Shown piece after piece: positions 1 to 9,867 of a stretch of DNA of 64,000 nucleotides. Every line of letters starts with the position of its first letter. Positions within the stretch are counted from its first letter, which is position 1. Made by a program: the position numbers and the translations under genes. The notes under the pieces are model-generated. The model saw nothing but the letters and a program-made list of their open reading frames with translations. It did no database searches and was not told the origin of the DNA. Origin of the DNA: Lingula anatina (taxonomy: Eukaryota > Brachiopoda > Lingulata > Lingulida > Lingulidae); NCBI RefSeq assembly GCF_001039355.2, contig NW_019775462.1, positions 303,229 through 367,228 on the forward strand. The letters are read 5' to 3'.

Positions 1-180
1 GTAGGTGATCTCGTACTTATTGTAGATGCATCTATGCCCAGAGGACTGTGGCCTTTGGCGATTGTTGAATCTGTTAAGATCGGCAGAGATGGCTTGGTAA
101 GAAGCGCTTCTGTGCGTACCAATTCGTCAACTTTTGTGAGACCGATCTCTAAACTGGTGTTGTTAGAAGGAGATGTTTAG
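1..180 (+). CDS. BEL/Pao retrotransposon pol, C-terminal end (partial)
   Basis: Frame 1 is open from the window edge to a TAG at 178-180, giving 59 residues. The segment has the order typical of the domain that follows the integrase in BEL/Pao polyproteins (DUF5641): GDLVLI, then PRGLWPLA, then GRDGLVRSA, and finally [10 protein letters not shown] just before the stop. This domain is a small SH3-like or chromo-like fold thought to assist integration. The 5' part of the element (gag, protease, reverse transcriptase, RNase H, integrase core) lies to the left of the window. No frameshift is visible in this piece, so the element may be young. It is antisense to the SLC22 gene whose intron 1 it appears to occupy. 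Confidence 0.82.
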   Translation, partial: VGDLVLIVDASMPRGLWPLAIVESVKIGRDGLVRSASVRTNSSTFVRPISKLVLLEGDV

Positions 181-284
181 ATGTTTAAGGATTTGTCTAA
201 GATAAACAAGTGGACACTTTCTAGATTCTGTCTTTTAAATTAAGTATTGAGTATGATAATTCTATTAAGAACTGAAGACAGTAA

Positions 285-305
285 TTTTTTTTTTTTTTTT
301 TTTTT
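285..305 (+). repeat. Poly-T run before the LTR
   Basis: Twenty-one T residues lie where a polypurine tract would be expected, just before the presumed LTR start. The bases 181-284 between the pol stop and this run contain nothing else recognisable. Confidence 0.9.
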
Positions 306-736
306 GTTGGCTGAGTGTTGCCGACAGTGTCGTCGGCAATTTTTGTTTCATTTGTTTGTGTTGTTTGTCATGTTTACTTTGTGTTGTCTCGTCTTGGTGT
401 GAGTGGCGCCCTCATATGTTGGATGATTGGTGTTCTGTTGAGTAGTAATAAAACGTCACCATGTATTGTCGTGGTTGGAACACGCCTAGTACTGTACGCG
501 AATGAGTGGAGGCAGCATTGTTATGTATGTATTTAGTTATTTTATCTATGTGTTTTATTGTAATTTCTTTATTGTGATACTTGTATTAAGTTGAAATTTA
601 TATTTGTTTATTCTGTTACTTTCATTTGTTTCATTTGTTTCAATTATTTCAGTTCACCGTCATCAGTTTGTGTCAAGACGTGTGTAAATAAATGTTTATA
701 CCTCCACCGGAAAATTATGTTTTTGTATTCGCAACA
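305..736 (+). mobile_element. Candidate 3' LTR of the BEL/Pao element
   Basis: The stretch begins TGTTGG after a poly-T run and ends GCAACA, fitting the TG...CA ends of LTRs. It lies about 125 bases after the pol stop and contains an AATAAA at about 687. The right edge is well supported: from 739 onward the sequence matches the second block copy at 6675, while the LTR has no counterpart there. The five bases after the LTR (AAGGC, 737-741) match the empty-site AGGGC (6673-6677) at four of five positions, as a target-site duplication would. The left edge is less certain because no polypurine tract is visible and the 5' LTR is outside the window. Confidence 0.55.
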
Positions 737-2404
737 AAGGCATTCAGGACAAGTTGATCCTCGGACTAAATATGGCCGACTAATACACTCATGGCCTCCC
801 CGCCTCCACCCTCGCCGTCGCTGCGGGGGCCTTGCAATTAAACCTCAGAGCCGAGATTTAATCCGTTTAATGGATATCTTCACCGGTATTTTGGACTTTC
901 TTAACCCCAAGCCACGTTAAAAATGATATTATGAATTTAAAAAAAAAAACAATTCAGAATGGATAACGACTGTCATGTCTTCAATTGTATTAAAAGCACA
1001 CAGGAATGAAGGTGATACAACCTACATGTATTTGACCAAGAGTGTATGGGCCTATGCTAATTTCAACAAAAGTCATATCTGACCATCACCGCTGAAAACA
1101 TTTCATTGTATCTACGTACACTCTAATTTCAGGGGCATCCTAAAATAATAGTATAGGCGATACAATAATGTACTAGCGCACTCTGTGGTCAGAGTGTACA
1201 GATCATTTGAGCTGTTTTCTTTAACGATGCATTAGAGGAGATTTAATCATAAATGTCGCATGAGATAAAGAGCGGCCGATACTCCTGATCTGCTAGATCT
1301 ATAATTCAATGTAGCTAAAGAGCAAATGTATTCGACTCTGGCCATTTTTAATTAAAAGATTGAGGTAAAACACTACTGTATCTTGTTATACTCCCCCATC
1401 GTTATAAATTACACGTGCAATTACAATAGATGTTCTCAATACAGTTCTCAAAAGCTTAACGTGACGAGTGTATATCGGTAGCCTTCGTACCTACACGGCT
1501 AGACTTATATTTTGCTGAATTACACATGTACATATAACTGGCCATTTTTATGATATATATGCTGAAAAGAACGCATTACAGGCGGTGATGGATTCCTGAT
1601 GTCTACAGATGTGGTGGCAGGGTAAATAAATATTCTTATTCTAGTACACCACCTGTTCAAGCTTATACGGCTTTTACAAGTCTGCGGTATCAGAATAATT
1701 AATCACCTTGTTAACCTGTTTTGCACAAAATTAAATAACTCTCTCTCCCCAGAGGACAAGTCCGTTTTACTCATTTATTTATTCATTTATTATAATTTTT
1801 TTTATCTTTTTTTTTATAATCATAGTCAGCGGCAAAAATTATGCATTTATTATGTTATATGCTGTAATTGTACTGTTAATATACTAGCAAGAACTTGTAC
1901 ATGCACTTCACGGAAATGTGTCATAAACCGGAATTTAACTTTAAGCACATTATTTTGGGGTTTCAATTAAAATTCTGTTGGTCTTTGGCCGCGATGAAGG
2001 TTCTTTTTGTCCGGTTACTGCTGTTGATGGTTTAACCAGCTCGGGACTGCTAAGAAATTAGAAACCTCTGATTGGACCAAATCAAAAGATATCTTTAGGA
2101 TTATTTAAAAAATTGGGCATGTGTATGTTTAACAGTGCATGTAGATGGCCCTTTTTGATATAACATCGTGTTCGTCTGTTTAAATATGTGCCATAGAGGC
2201 CAGCACTAAAGACCTTATTCTTTATTTTCAGACAAATACGTATTTTTATGACTTGGTAATAACGATTGACATGTATGCAAAGACAAACAACGCGAGCCTT
2301 TTTTGGTGTTTATGCAGTACATGTGTGAAAAGGCGACATGTAAGCATTGCCGAGGAATGCATAGTTTTCTGTTCTGTATCCCAATAGCCTAAACTAACGT
2401 ACAC

Positions 2405-2430
2405 CTCTCTCTCTCTCTCCCTCTCTCTCT
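2405..2430 (+). repeat. CT microsatellite
   Basis: CT run with one interruption, in the intron 1 part of block copy 1. The matching run in copy 2 is at 8370-8391, with different length. Confidence 0.9.
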
Positions 2431-2608
2431 TAATGTTTCAGAAAACACGCCTTTTAGGACCATCACACACCTTAGCGTCGTAGCAACCTGGCTGTCGCGC
2501 GGTTCCAAAATTTACCGAGATTTAAGTGTCTGTGCACCATGTAGCTGCCAGAGCCAGTGTGCTTCAGCACGAGTGTATTTATACACTAATTTCATTTAAT
2601 TATCTCAC

Positions 2609-2751
2609 CTGTGGTCTGGGGTCTCCTGCAGAAACACCACCACTACGATCTGCCAGGCACAACTTATTTGTGGGATACAAAGCAGGCACAAAATCCAAGC
2701 CTGACTTCTGCCAAATTCTCCAATGTGCTCCAGTATCTCGTCGAACTTCAT
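2609..2751 (-). CDS. SLC22-family transporter, first coding exon, block copy 1
   Basis: The exon runs from an ATG at 2751 to a GTGAGA donor, 47 codons plus two bases. It starts MKFDEILEHIGEFGR, the amphipathic N-terminus typical of SLC22 proteins, continues into a first membrane segment and ends QETPDH before the donor, where family members have HRC. It differs from the exon at 8577-8719 at three bases: one is silent and two give Cys22 and Cys31 instead of Phe and Gly. No later exon follows on this copy inside the window, because the BEL/Pao sequence occupies the intron from 738 leftward. It may be an allele or a paralogue, and whether it is functional cannot be judged. Confidence 0.85.
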
Positions 2752-3345
2752 TTTTTGTTTTCCTCGACTGTTAGTTTCTTCTCCTTATACCAGAGCGATG
2801 ATACGGACCATTGGTTTAATGTTGTGCGTTATATGTACCAGGTAGGTACTAGAAGTATGTAATAAATAATGCACTGCCCACAAGACAGATATACACGATA
2901 GCATGCCGAGCTATACCCTGTCAACCCCCACAGCCAGGGAAAATCACATTACACCCGTTTAAAAACACAAAGACTGACTCTCTGTTAGAGCACAGTTATC
3001 TTACTACTTGCAAAAAATCGTTTGGTGTTTTTTTTCTGTGGTCAGATTTTTGTTTAACGAGAGGGGCAATATTTTGTAGATTGGTAAGTGGTCTAGGTTG
3101 AAGCATATCGATTTTCATAAAGATCAAGTTTATTTTCTGTATGTAAAAAATCAAAGTTTTGGAAAAAACCTGGTAAAGCCCACTGACAGTTTTCGAGAAA
3201 TTCTTCATTTTTCAATTTTTGGTGTAATCACATCAAATTACCGGTTCTCACCGTCTACATTCCGTTCATAAAGAAAATAAAACAGTTTCCATGAAATCGT
3301 GTTGTTTCTAAGTGAGTGTTCACAATAAAGTCATCCTATCAGCAG

Positions 3346-3450
3346 GATCGATCTATCTCTGAGGGATTCTCGCTAAAGTGCAGTCAGTGTAATCAGCTTA
3401 ATTGCCTGACACGCACCCTCGAGAAGCTAGAGGGTAATTAACGTTCGTGC
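3346..3450 (+). mobile_element. Remnant related to the GATCGATCTAT MITE (copy 1)
   Basis: It shares GGATCGATCTATC at one end and GGGTAATTAACGTTCGTG at the other with the palindromic element at 12953-13158, at nearly the same spacing. The terminal inverted repeats are missing here. The same remnant lies in block copy 2, so it predates the duplication or allele split. Confidence 0.5.
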
Positions 3451-3736
3451 GTGAAGATAGAGCGACCACCCCTCCTCTATTCCAAAAATGTAATTATAGC
3501 GTCTATTTCTTTAGCTGTACGTCGTTTCGCTCAACTGTTACAATGAAGGGCGTCGTCGCAACCGAAGCATCTGTACTCAGCCGTGTACTAGTACCTACTT
3601 GTGCGGACAAAGGTATCCATGTTAAGTCACTGGCCTGCCCGAACCCCTTTCTGCTTAACATGTCGATGGCTATGTCAAGGTCAAAAATATACGCTTATGG
3701 AGATTTTCATTGGCTTATGTTCTATTGCGAGGTTAA

Positions 3737-4006
3737 GGGTCGGGGGGGGGGGGGGTCCTGGCCCCCCTTTCGGTTTCCGAAAAATTTATCACAGCAATAT
3801 ACCCCTCTTGAAATTAGAATTTTGACTAGCTAAATCATAGTTCTAAACCGTACCAAAGGGCACTGTTTGCTCTCCAAAACCCCACAAAATTTTCGGGGCC
3901 CTTGAGCAGGCCCTGAACGCCACACCAAGGGGGCGACGGTTGGCTTCGATCCCGAGGCCTGTAGTTCCAGACCCTCCTTCAAATAACCCTGGATCCGCCC
4001 CTGCGG
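3737..4006 (+). mobile_element. GGCGGATCC-type MITE remnant, copy 1
   Basis: It has a poly-G start, a core with AATTAGAATTTTGACTAGCT, and the end CCTGGATCCGCCCCTGC. The core and the right end match the fuller element at 56774-56948. The left terminal inverted repeat is replaced by a G run. Confidence 0.65.
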
Positions 4007-4139
4007 TATCCCCCAACCTGTAACTCTCTATTTTAAAAAGCAGAATTTCGCTCTTAAACAATAAACCTTACGTCCGATATGATTTTACATGAGGAGGCAA
4101 TTGGCATATTCACGACTATATTGTATTGAACAGGTACAC

Positions 4140-4141
<2 letters not shown>

Positions 4142-4182
<41 letters not shown>
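4142..4182 (+). repeat. GA microsatellite ending at the N
   Basis: Pure GA dinucleotide run that ends directly at the unknown base 4183. Its equivalent in copy 2 is 10283-10321, where unique sequence follows. Confidence 0.95.
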
Positions 4183-4183
4183 N
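4183..4183. other. Unknown base, probable contig join
   Basis: A single N separates a GA microsatellite from intronic sequence of the SLC22 gene. The gene does not continue beyond it: no downstream SLC22 exon is visible on the minus strand between 739 and 4182, and copy 1 of the first exon lies there instead. This fits two contigs placed side by side. Confidence 0.7.
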
Positions 4184-4221
4184 GTAATCTCCTTCTGTTA
4201 TAACTCCTTGGCTAAACCTAC

Positions 4222-4434
4222 AAGACAAACATCCCAGTCAAGGTTCGTAGAAGGAGCCTTGGAGTCTTGCGCATCTCCAGCGGACTCACATATTCCGTTT
4301 TCTCGAGTGTTTTCTCGTCAAATATATTAGCAGGAAGGGTTTTCTTGTTCACCTTGGCGGCCCAGCGTAGGATTTTCTCTGCCCTCTCTGTGTGACCCCG
4401 TGTTAGTAACCAACGAGGGGATTCTGGTATGAGC
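4222..4434 (-). CDS. SLC22 exon 6 (PESPRWL motif and cytoplasmic loop)
   Basis: This exon is 213 bases. The acceptor is CGTGTAG at 4435-4440. The first G completes a Trp codon from exon 5, giving WWLIPESPRWLL. The exon continues through TRGHTERAEKILRWAAK, the large intracellular loop, and RTLTGMFV at the start of membrane segment 7. A GTAGGT donor at 4221-4216 leaves phase 2. An in-frame stop follows within the intron, so the donor must be used. Confidence 0.88.
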
Positions 4435-7400
4435 CTACACGAAAAGAATCTGAAAAGGCCTTCAGGTCGTAAAACAAGACGACTAACTAAAACAATCTAT
4501 TCCGATTCAGTAATCTATTCCGATTCAGTATACAGTGTTCACAGCACCAGAGAATACAATTGCAAGTAAATTGGTAAGAATGGCACAAGGCGAATATGGC
4601 TTCTATTGATGTAATCCTATATACCGGGTAATATACTTCATATAATTTTACCTAAAGTTTTCCAATGAGTTCCGGGCGCGTTTTGCTCTTCCTGTAACTG
4701 ATCAAATTAAGATGATTATTTAACGAGATCATACCCACCACCATAAAGAAATATACAGGAAGGAAGGGACAGATACAGCCAGTTGAAGATATCGCCAGTC
4801 CCTTATGAGGTAAGCAAGAGGTGTCAGAAGAACCAAGCCTGTACACCAAGCAAATTCGGGAGCTAAACCTGCCACCATTCGTCTGCTGGGACCCACAAGT
4901 TCCAAGGCTGAAACAATAAATAAATTTATCAATTTATGATTCTCAAAGACCTTCGAGCCCAAGAGCTAGCTCTAGGATTGGGATTTTAACTTTATTAATT
5001 GATACTCTTTAAAATGGTATTGGAAATGTTAAAACAATATAGGCCTACAACAAACACAGTGTTTTTTTTTTTTTTTTACGAAGGGTGATCACAGTTAAAG
5101 CACTGATTAATATAAGACAAAATACTCTTCATTTAAAAGATAAAATCACATTATTTTATTTACCAAGCACCATGGCCGACGCGAATATGTTCGGACTGGC
5201 CAATCCAACCAAAAACCTAAAGATGGCAAAGGCAGTGAAATTGGGAGAGAAAGCAGCAGCCACTCCGGCACTTCCATGGAGAAGACAGGCTACGATAAAT
5301 ACAGGCTTACGACCACAGCTGAAATGAATGAAGATTATAATGTATCTGAGTATGAAGGTAAGAACACTATTCAGTATATGGAAACAATATTTGTCGCCTA
5401 ACTCATTTTATGTTTTGTAGATGGTGTGGTGATTCTTAATGCAACGATTTGCCCCATTGATTTTATATAATTAGTCAATTATTTAAAAGTCAAACCTTAA
5501 GTACTGGAACATGTCATTGCACTAAGGTGGGAACTCAAAATTAAATAAATAAGAGTGATAGATCAGCTTACTAGTCAGCTAGAATTCCTCCAATAATGGA
5601 TCCTACGAGTACGGCACTCAAAAAGATGACTTGGATACTTCGGACCTTGGATGAGTCTTTGCAAACTAACTGAAACTATACAGGTAACCATTGGAACACG
5701 AGTAAAGAAGAGGGTTAAAGATGGACTAAGAGCTGGGAGAGACAGAAGAATAAAATTGGCACAGCAGAGGTTGAGTAACGAACTATAATTTACAAAACCG
5801 CAGATCAGTCTTAAATAATCTTCCTCGGGTGTCATATTTTTTGTCTAAATGTTGTACATCTTTCCTAATGTATTAAACTCTTAAAATGATATACTAAAAA
5901 AAAAAAAAAAAAAGAACGATGATTCGTGGGTAGCGTGGGTAGCTTTTTTTCAATTGGGAAATTCAATTGGGAGGGAAATATGGATAGGGCACGTGTAATT
6001 CACGTGCATATTCAGAACAATTTGGTGTATTCTGAGCACATACTCACGTCCATTGGGAAAGTCTTCGAGAAGACTGATGTGTCATACACCCAGGTATCAC
6101 ATTCAGCTTCCGTTGTATTCCCGTCGCCGGTTTGCTGGTAGTAGCTACATTTGTCGTAGCCGCCATCTTTGTCGTTGACTGGGATAGTTAGGTTCACCAG
6201 AGCCTCGTGCCAGGGATTTTGAAATAAGAAAGTATCATTCACCAAAGCTGGAAGACTGCATCTAAAAGAGAATATGTCTGTGGTATATAATTTGATTGAA
6301 ATTGCACTTTTTATTCTTCTATACTCTTGATCAAAACAGTTGTCCCTCCTTTACACCTATGTGATTTTGTTTAAAAATGATCACATGTTGGTTCTCTTCT
6401 GTAGGTTGATTTGTTGCAAAAACGGAATATTCTGAGGAAGAAACGACCGTTTTGAGCTCGAATATTAATCCTACTGAGTACTAGTACCTGCGCCATGCAG
6501 AGAAGAATCAACCACAGGTAATTTAAAAATACTATGTCAAGCTATTCAGGAAGGATCGGATAATATCCTACAAAAACAGACGTGTAACCGTTGTTGGAGG
6601 CATACCGTGTCGCCTGTATATATTTATAGGAGATAATTAAAATACACGGTACATAGTGGCACGCCCTTATAGAGGGCATTCAGGACAAGTTGATCCTCGG
6701 ACTAAATATGGCCGACTAATACACTCATGGCCTCCCCGCCTCCACCCTCGCCGTTGCTGCGGGGGCCTTGCAATTAAACCTCAGAGCCGAGATTTAATCC
6801 GTTTAATGGATATCTTCACCGGTATTTTGGAATTTCTTAACCCCAAGCCACGTTTAAAATGATATTATGAATAAAAAAAACACAATTCAGAATGGGTTAC
6901 GTCTGTCATGTCGTCAATTGTAATTAAAAGCATACAGGAATGAAGGTGATACAACCTATTTGACCAAGAGTGTATAGGCCTATTCTAATTTCGACAAAAG
7001 TCATGACTGACCATCACCGCTGAACACATTTCATTGTATCTGTGTACACTCTGATTTCAAGGGCATCTTAATTAGTATACAAAATAATAGTATAGGCGAT
7101 AGAATAAATTTTAACAGACTACATGTTCTGTGGTCAGAGTGTACATTAGCATCTGAGCTGTTTTCTTTAACGATGCATTAGAGGAGATTTAAGCATAAAT
7201 ATAGAATGAGATAAAGAGCGGCCGATACTCCTGATCTGCTAGATCTATAATTCTATGTAGCTAAAGAGCAAATGTATTCGACTCTGGCCATTTTTTTTAT
7301 TAAAAGATTAAGGTAAAATACTTCTGTATCTTGTTATACTCCCCCATCGTTTTAAATTACACGTGCAATTACAGTGATGTTCTCAATACAGTTCTCAAAA

Positions 7401-8719
7401 GCTAAACGTGACGAGCGTATATCGGTAGCCTTCGTACCTACACGGCTAGACTTATATTTTGCTGAATTACACATGTACATATAACTGGCCATTTTTATGA
7501 TATATATGCTGAAAAGAACGCATTACAGGCGGTGATGGATTCCTGATGTCCACAGATGTGGTGGCAGGGTAAATAAATATTCTTATTCTAGTACACCACC
7601 TGTTCAAGCTTATACGGCTTATACTAGTCTGCGGTATCAGAATAATTAATCACCTTGTTAACCTGTTTTGCACAAAATTAAATCTCTCTCTCTCTCTCTC
7701 TCCAGAGGACAAGTCCGTTTTATTAATTGATTTATTCATTTTTTATTTTTTATAATCATAGTTCACTCTCTGTGGCATAAGACAGGCAACTAACTTTTGT
7801 CAGCGACCAAAAATATGCATTTATTATGTTATATGCTGTAATTGTACTTTGGATACACTAGCAAGAACTTTTACATGCACTTCACGGAAATGTGCCATAA
7901 ACCTTAATTGAACTTTAAGCAGATTATTTTGGGGTTTCAATTAAAATTCCGTTGGTCTTTGGCCGCGATGAAGGTTCTTTTTGTCCGGTTACTGCTGTTG
8001 ATGGTTTAACCACCTCGGGACTGCTAAGAATATATAAAGTTCTTGATTGGACCAAATCAAAAGATACCTTTAGGATTATAGAAAAATAGGTATGTGTATG
8101 TTTAACAGTGCATGGAGATGGCCCTTTTTGATCTAACATAGTGTTCGTCTGTTTAAATATGTGCCATAGCACTAAAGACCTTATTCTTTATTTTCAGACA
8201 AATACGTATTTTTTATGACTTGGTAATAACGATTGATATGTATGCAAAGACAAACAACGTGAGCCTTTTTGGTGTATATGCAGTACATGTGTGAAAAGGC
8301 GACATGTAAGCATTGCCGAGGAATGCATAGCTTTCTGTTCTGTGTCCCAATAGCCTAAACTAACGTACACCTCTCTCTCTCTCTCTCTCTCAATGTTCCA
8401 GAAAACACGCTTGTTGAGACCACGTGACTATCACACATCTTAGCGTCGTAGCAATTTGGCTGTCACGCGGTTCCAAAATTTACTGAGATTTACGAGTTTG
8501 TGCACCATGTAGCTGCCAGAGCCAGTGTATTTCAGCACGAGTGGATTTATACACTAATTTCATTTAATTATCTCACCTGTGGTCTGGGGTCTCCTGCAGA
8601 AACACCACCACTACGATCTGCCAGGCACCACTTATTTGTGGGATACAAAGCAGGAACAAAATCCAAGCCTGGCTTCTGCCAAATTCTCCAATGTGCTCCA
8701 GTATCTCGTCGAACTTCAT
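4222..8719 (-). CDS. SLC22-family organic ion transporter gene, six exons, 3' part missing
   Basis: Six minus-strand exons join in frame: 8719-8577, 6261-6048, 5669-5572, 5318-5164, 4907-4739 and 4434-4222. All have AG acceptors and GT donors with matching phases. The about 330 residues follow the SLC22 plan. There is an amphipathic N-terminus and membrane segment 1. A large extracellular loop (about residues 48-119) has sequons at Asn56, Asn71 and Asn96 and the CDTWVYDTSVF motif. LVCKD follows, then membrane segments 2-6 with LADYCGRK in the place of the usual LSDRFGRR, RFLVG, ELVGPSRR and RDWRYLQL, and finally LIPESPRWLL and the start of the cytoplasmic loop. SLC22 proteins are plasma-membrane carriers of organic cations, anions or carnitine, usually about 550 residues long. 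The last six membrane segments are lost at the N at 4183. The substrate cannot be told. Confidence 0.95.
4494..4529 (+). repeat. 18-bp perfect tandem pair in SLC22 intron 5
   Basis: Two adjacent copies of AATCTATTCCGATTCAGT lie about 60 bases from the exon 6 acceptor. The copies are identical, so the duplication is probably recent. Confidence 0.9.
4739..4907 (-). CDS. SLC22 exon 5 (membrane segments 5-6)
   Basis: The acceptor TTTATTGTTTCAG is strong. The exon reads LELVGPSRRM, then two hydrophobic stretches around RDWRYLQLAV, and ends YISLW plus TG. Three GT dinucleotides overlap at the donor (TGGTGGTGGGTATG). The middle one, GTGGGT at 4738, keeps the frame into exon 6 and gives the family-like WWLIPES. 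The outermost site would break the frame. Confidence 0.92.
5062..5077 (+). repeat. Poly-T run in SLC22 intron 4
   Basis: Sixteen T bases. On the minus (gene) strand this is a poly-A run. Nothing else is recognisable in the intron (4908-5163). Confidence 0.9.
5164..5318 (-). CDS. SLC22 exon 4 (membrane segments 3-4)
   Basis: The acceptor is CATTTCAG. The first base completes Tyr152, then CGRKPVFIVACLL begins the cytoplasmic signature loop and membrane segment 3. AFAIFRFLVG leads into segment 4. The exon ends MVL plus G, with a GTAAAT donor that completes Ala204 with exon 5. The plus strand is also open over this exon and even has a CACCATGG context, but the family match shows that the minus strand is the coding one. 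Confidence 0.93.
5572..5669 (-). CDS. SLC22 exon 3 (membrane segment 2)
   Basis: This small exon of 98 bases has acceptor TATAGTTTCAG and donor GTAAGC. It reads LVCKDSSKVR followed by a hydrophobic stretch and ends GGILAD plus TA (Tyr152 after splicing). The joined motif is LADYCGRK, where most SLC22 proteins have a serine-aspartate-arginine core. The missing arginine or lysine after Asp is a notable departure. Confidence 0.92.
5896..5913 (+). repeat. Poly-A run in SLC22 intron 2
   Basis: Eighteen A bases. The rest of intron 2 (5670-6047) shows nothing recognisable. Confidence 0.9.
6048..6261 (-). CDS. SLC22 exon 2 (large extracellular loop)
   Basis: The acceptor is TTCTCTTTTAG. The first base completes the Arg48 codon begun in exon 1, giving the family motif HRC. 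Seventy-one codons follow, with sequons NDT, NLT and NTT, cysteines at residues 49, 86 and 102, and CDTWVYDTSVF, the best conserved part of this loop. The exon ends TFPMD in phase 0, with a GTGAGT donor. Confidence 0.95.
6262..6674 (-). other. SLC22 intron 1, part unique to the gene-bearing copy
   Basis: These 413 bases lie between exon 2 and the start of the duplicated block. No repeat or coding segment is visible. If copy 1 is an allele, this sequence should reappear on the far side of the retrotransposon, left of the window. Confidence 0.6.
7683..7702 (+). repeat. TC microsatellite
   Basis: TC run in the distal part of intron 1, clearly longer than the corresponding place in copy 1. Confidence 0.85.
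8370..8391 (+). repeat. CT microsatellite
   Basis: CT run in intron 1, the counterpart of 2405-2430 but uninterrupted. Confidence 0.9.
8577..8719 (-). CDS. SLC22 exon 1 (start codon, membrane segment 1)
   Basis: An ATG at 8719-8717 is preceded by AAAAA and opens 47 codons plus two bases. MKFDEILEHIGEFGR is the usual SLC22 start, followed by a hydrophobic stretch and QETPDH. The GTGAGA donor leaves AG, which joins exon 2 to form HRC. A TATAAGG lies about 35 bases upstream of the ATG in both block copies. It could be a core promoter with a very short leader, or chance. Confidence 0.93.
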
Positions 8720-9310
8720 TTTTTGTTTTCCTCGACTGTTAGTTTCTTCTCCTTATACCAGAGCGATGATACGCACCATTGGTTTAATGTTCTGCGTTAT
8801 ATGTACCAGGTAGGTACTAGAAGTATGTAATAAATAATGCACTGCCCACAAGACAGATATACACGATAGCATGCCGAGCTATACCCTGTCAACCCCCACA
8901 GCCAGGGAAAATCACATTACACCAGTTTAAAAACACAAAGACTGACTCTCTGTTACAGCACAGTTATCTTACGACGTGCAAAACAACGTTTGGTGTTTTT
9001 TTGAAGTCAGATTTTTGTTTAACGAGAGGGGCAATATTTTGTAGATTGGTAAGTGGTCTAGGTTGAAGCCTATCGATTTTCATAAGGATCAAGTTTATTT
9101 TCTACATGTAAAAAATCAAAGTTTTAGAATAAACCTGGTAAAGCCCACTGACAGTTTTTGAAAAATTCTTCATTTTTCAATTTTTGATGTAATCACATCA
9201 AATTGCCGGTACTCACCGTCTACATTTCGTTCATAAAGAAAAAAAAAACAATTTCCATAAAATCGTGTTGTTTCTAAGCGAGTGTTCACAATAAAGTCAT
9301 CCTATCAGCA

Positions 9311-9410
9311 GGATCGATCTATCTCTGACGGATTAAAGTGCAGTCAGTGTAATCAGCTTAATTGCCTGACACGCGCCCTCGAGAAGCTAATGGGTAATTA
9401 ACGTTCGTGC
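9311..9410 (+). mobile_element. Remnant related to the GATCGATCTAT MITE (copy 2)
   Basis: Counterpart of 3346-3450 in block copy 2, with a short deletion after the GATCGATCTATC end. Confidence 0.5.
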
Positions 9411-9867
9411 GTGAAGATAGAGCGACCACCCCTCCTCTATTCCAAATATGTAATTATAGCGTCTATTTCTTTAGCTGTACGTCGTTTCGCTCAACTGTTA
9501 CAATGAAGGGCGTCGTCGCAACCGAAGCATCTGTACTCAGCCGTGTACTAGTACCTACTTGTGCGGACAAAGGTATCCATGGCAAGTCACTGGCCTGCCC
9601 GAACCCCTTTCTGTTTAACATGTCGATGGCTATGTCAAGGTCAAAAATATACGCTTATGGAGATTTTCATTGGCTTATGTTCTATTGCGAGGTTAAGTAG
9701 GGAAACGTTCGGTATCCAAAGTTGGAAGTACCTGCGTTTACACTGGTCCGAAGTGCCCAAGCCATAGTACGGTGATATAGCAATACAAATCAATGACAAC
9801 ATCAGTGTGAGGGAGGGCTTGCTGACAGTGTTTTACACAGTTTACAGGGAGACACAAATGATTTTTA

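Larger units (their letters stand above)
739..4182 (-). repeat. Duplicated SLC22 5' block, copy 1
   Basis: This block aligns collinearly with 6675-10321. It contains intron 1 sequence, first coding exon (2609-2751) and 5' flank of an SLC22 gene, a MITE remnant (3346-3450), a second MITE remnant (3737-4006) and a terminal GA microsatellite that ends at the N. Relative to copy 2 it shows scattered substitutions, small indels and one absence of about 165 bases near 3737. On its left the match stops exactly at the retrotransposon LTR. It may be the other haplotype of copy 2 or a paralogous gene copy. Confidence 0.88.

Noticed and set aside
2526-2862. Plus-strand ORFs of about 80 codons, repeated at 8500-8830
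   Set aside because: Both overlap SLC22 exon 1 on the opposite strand. Their conservation between copies reflects the duplicated block.
5085-5357. Plus-strand reading of the SLC22 exon 4 region, including an ATG in a CACCATGG context and a GTAAGA near 5358
   Set aside because: It looked like a charged hydrophilic exon, but the reverse strand encodes the SLC22 segment CGRKPVF...RFLVG with matching splice phases, so the plus frame is an antisense shadow.
5572-5660. Plus-strand tail-like peptide ending in a stop near 5660
   Set aside because: Antisense of SLC22 exon 3.
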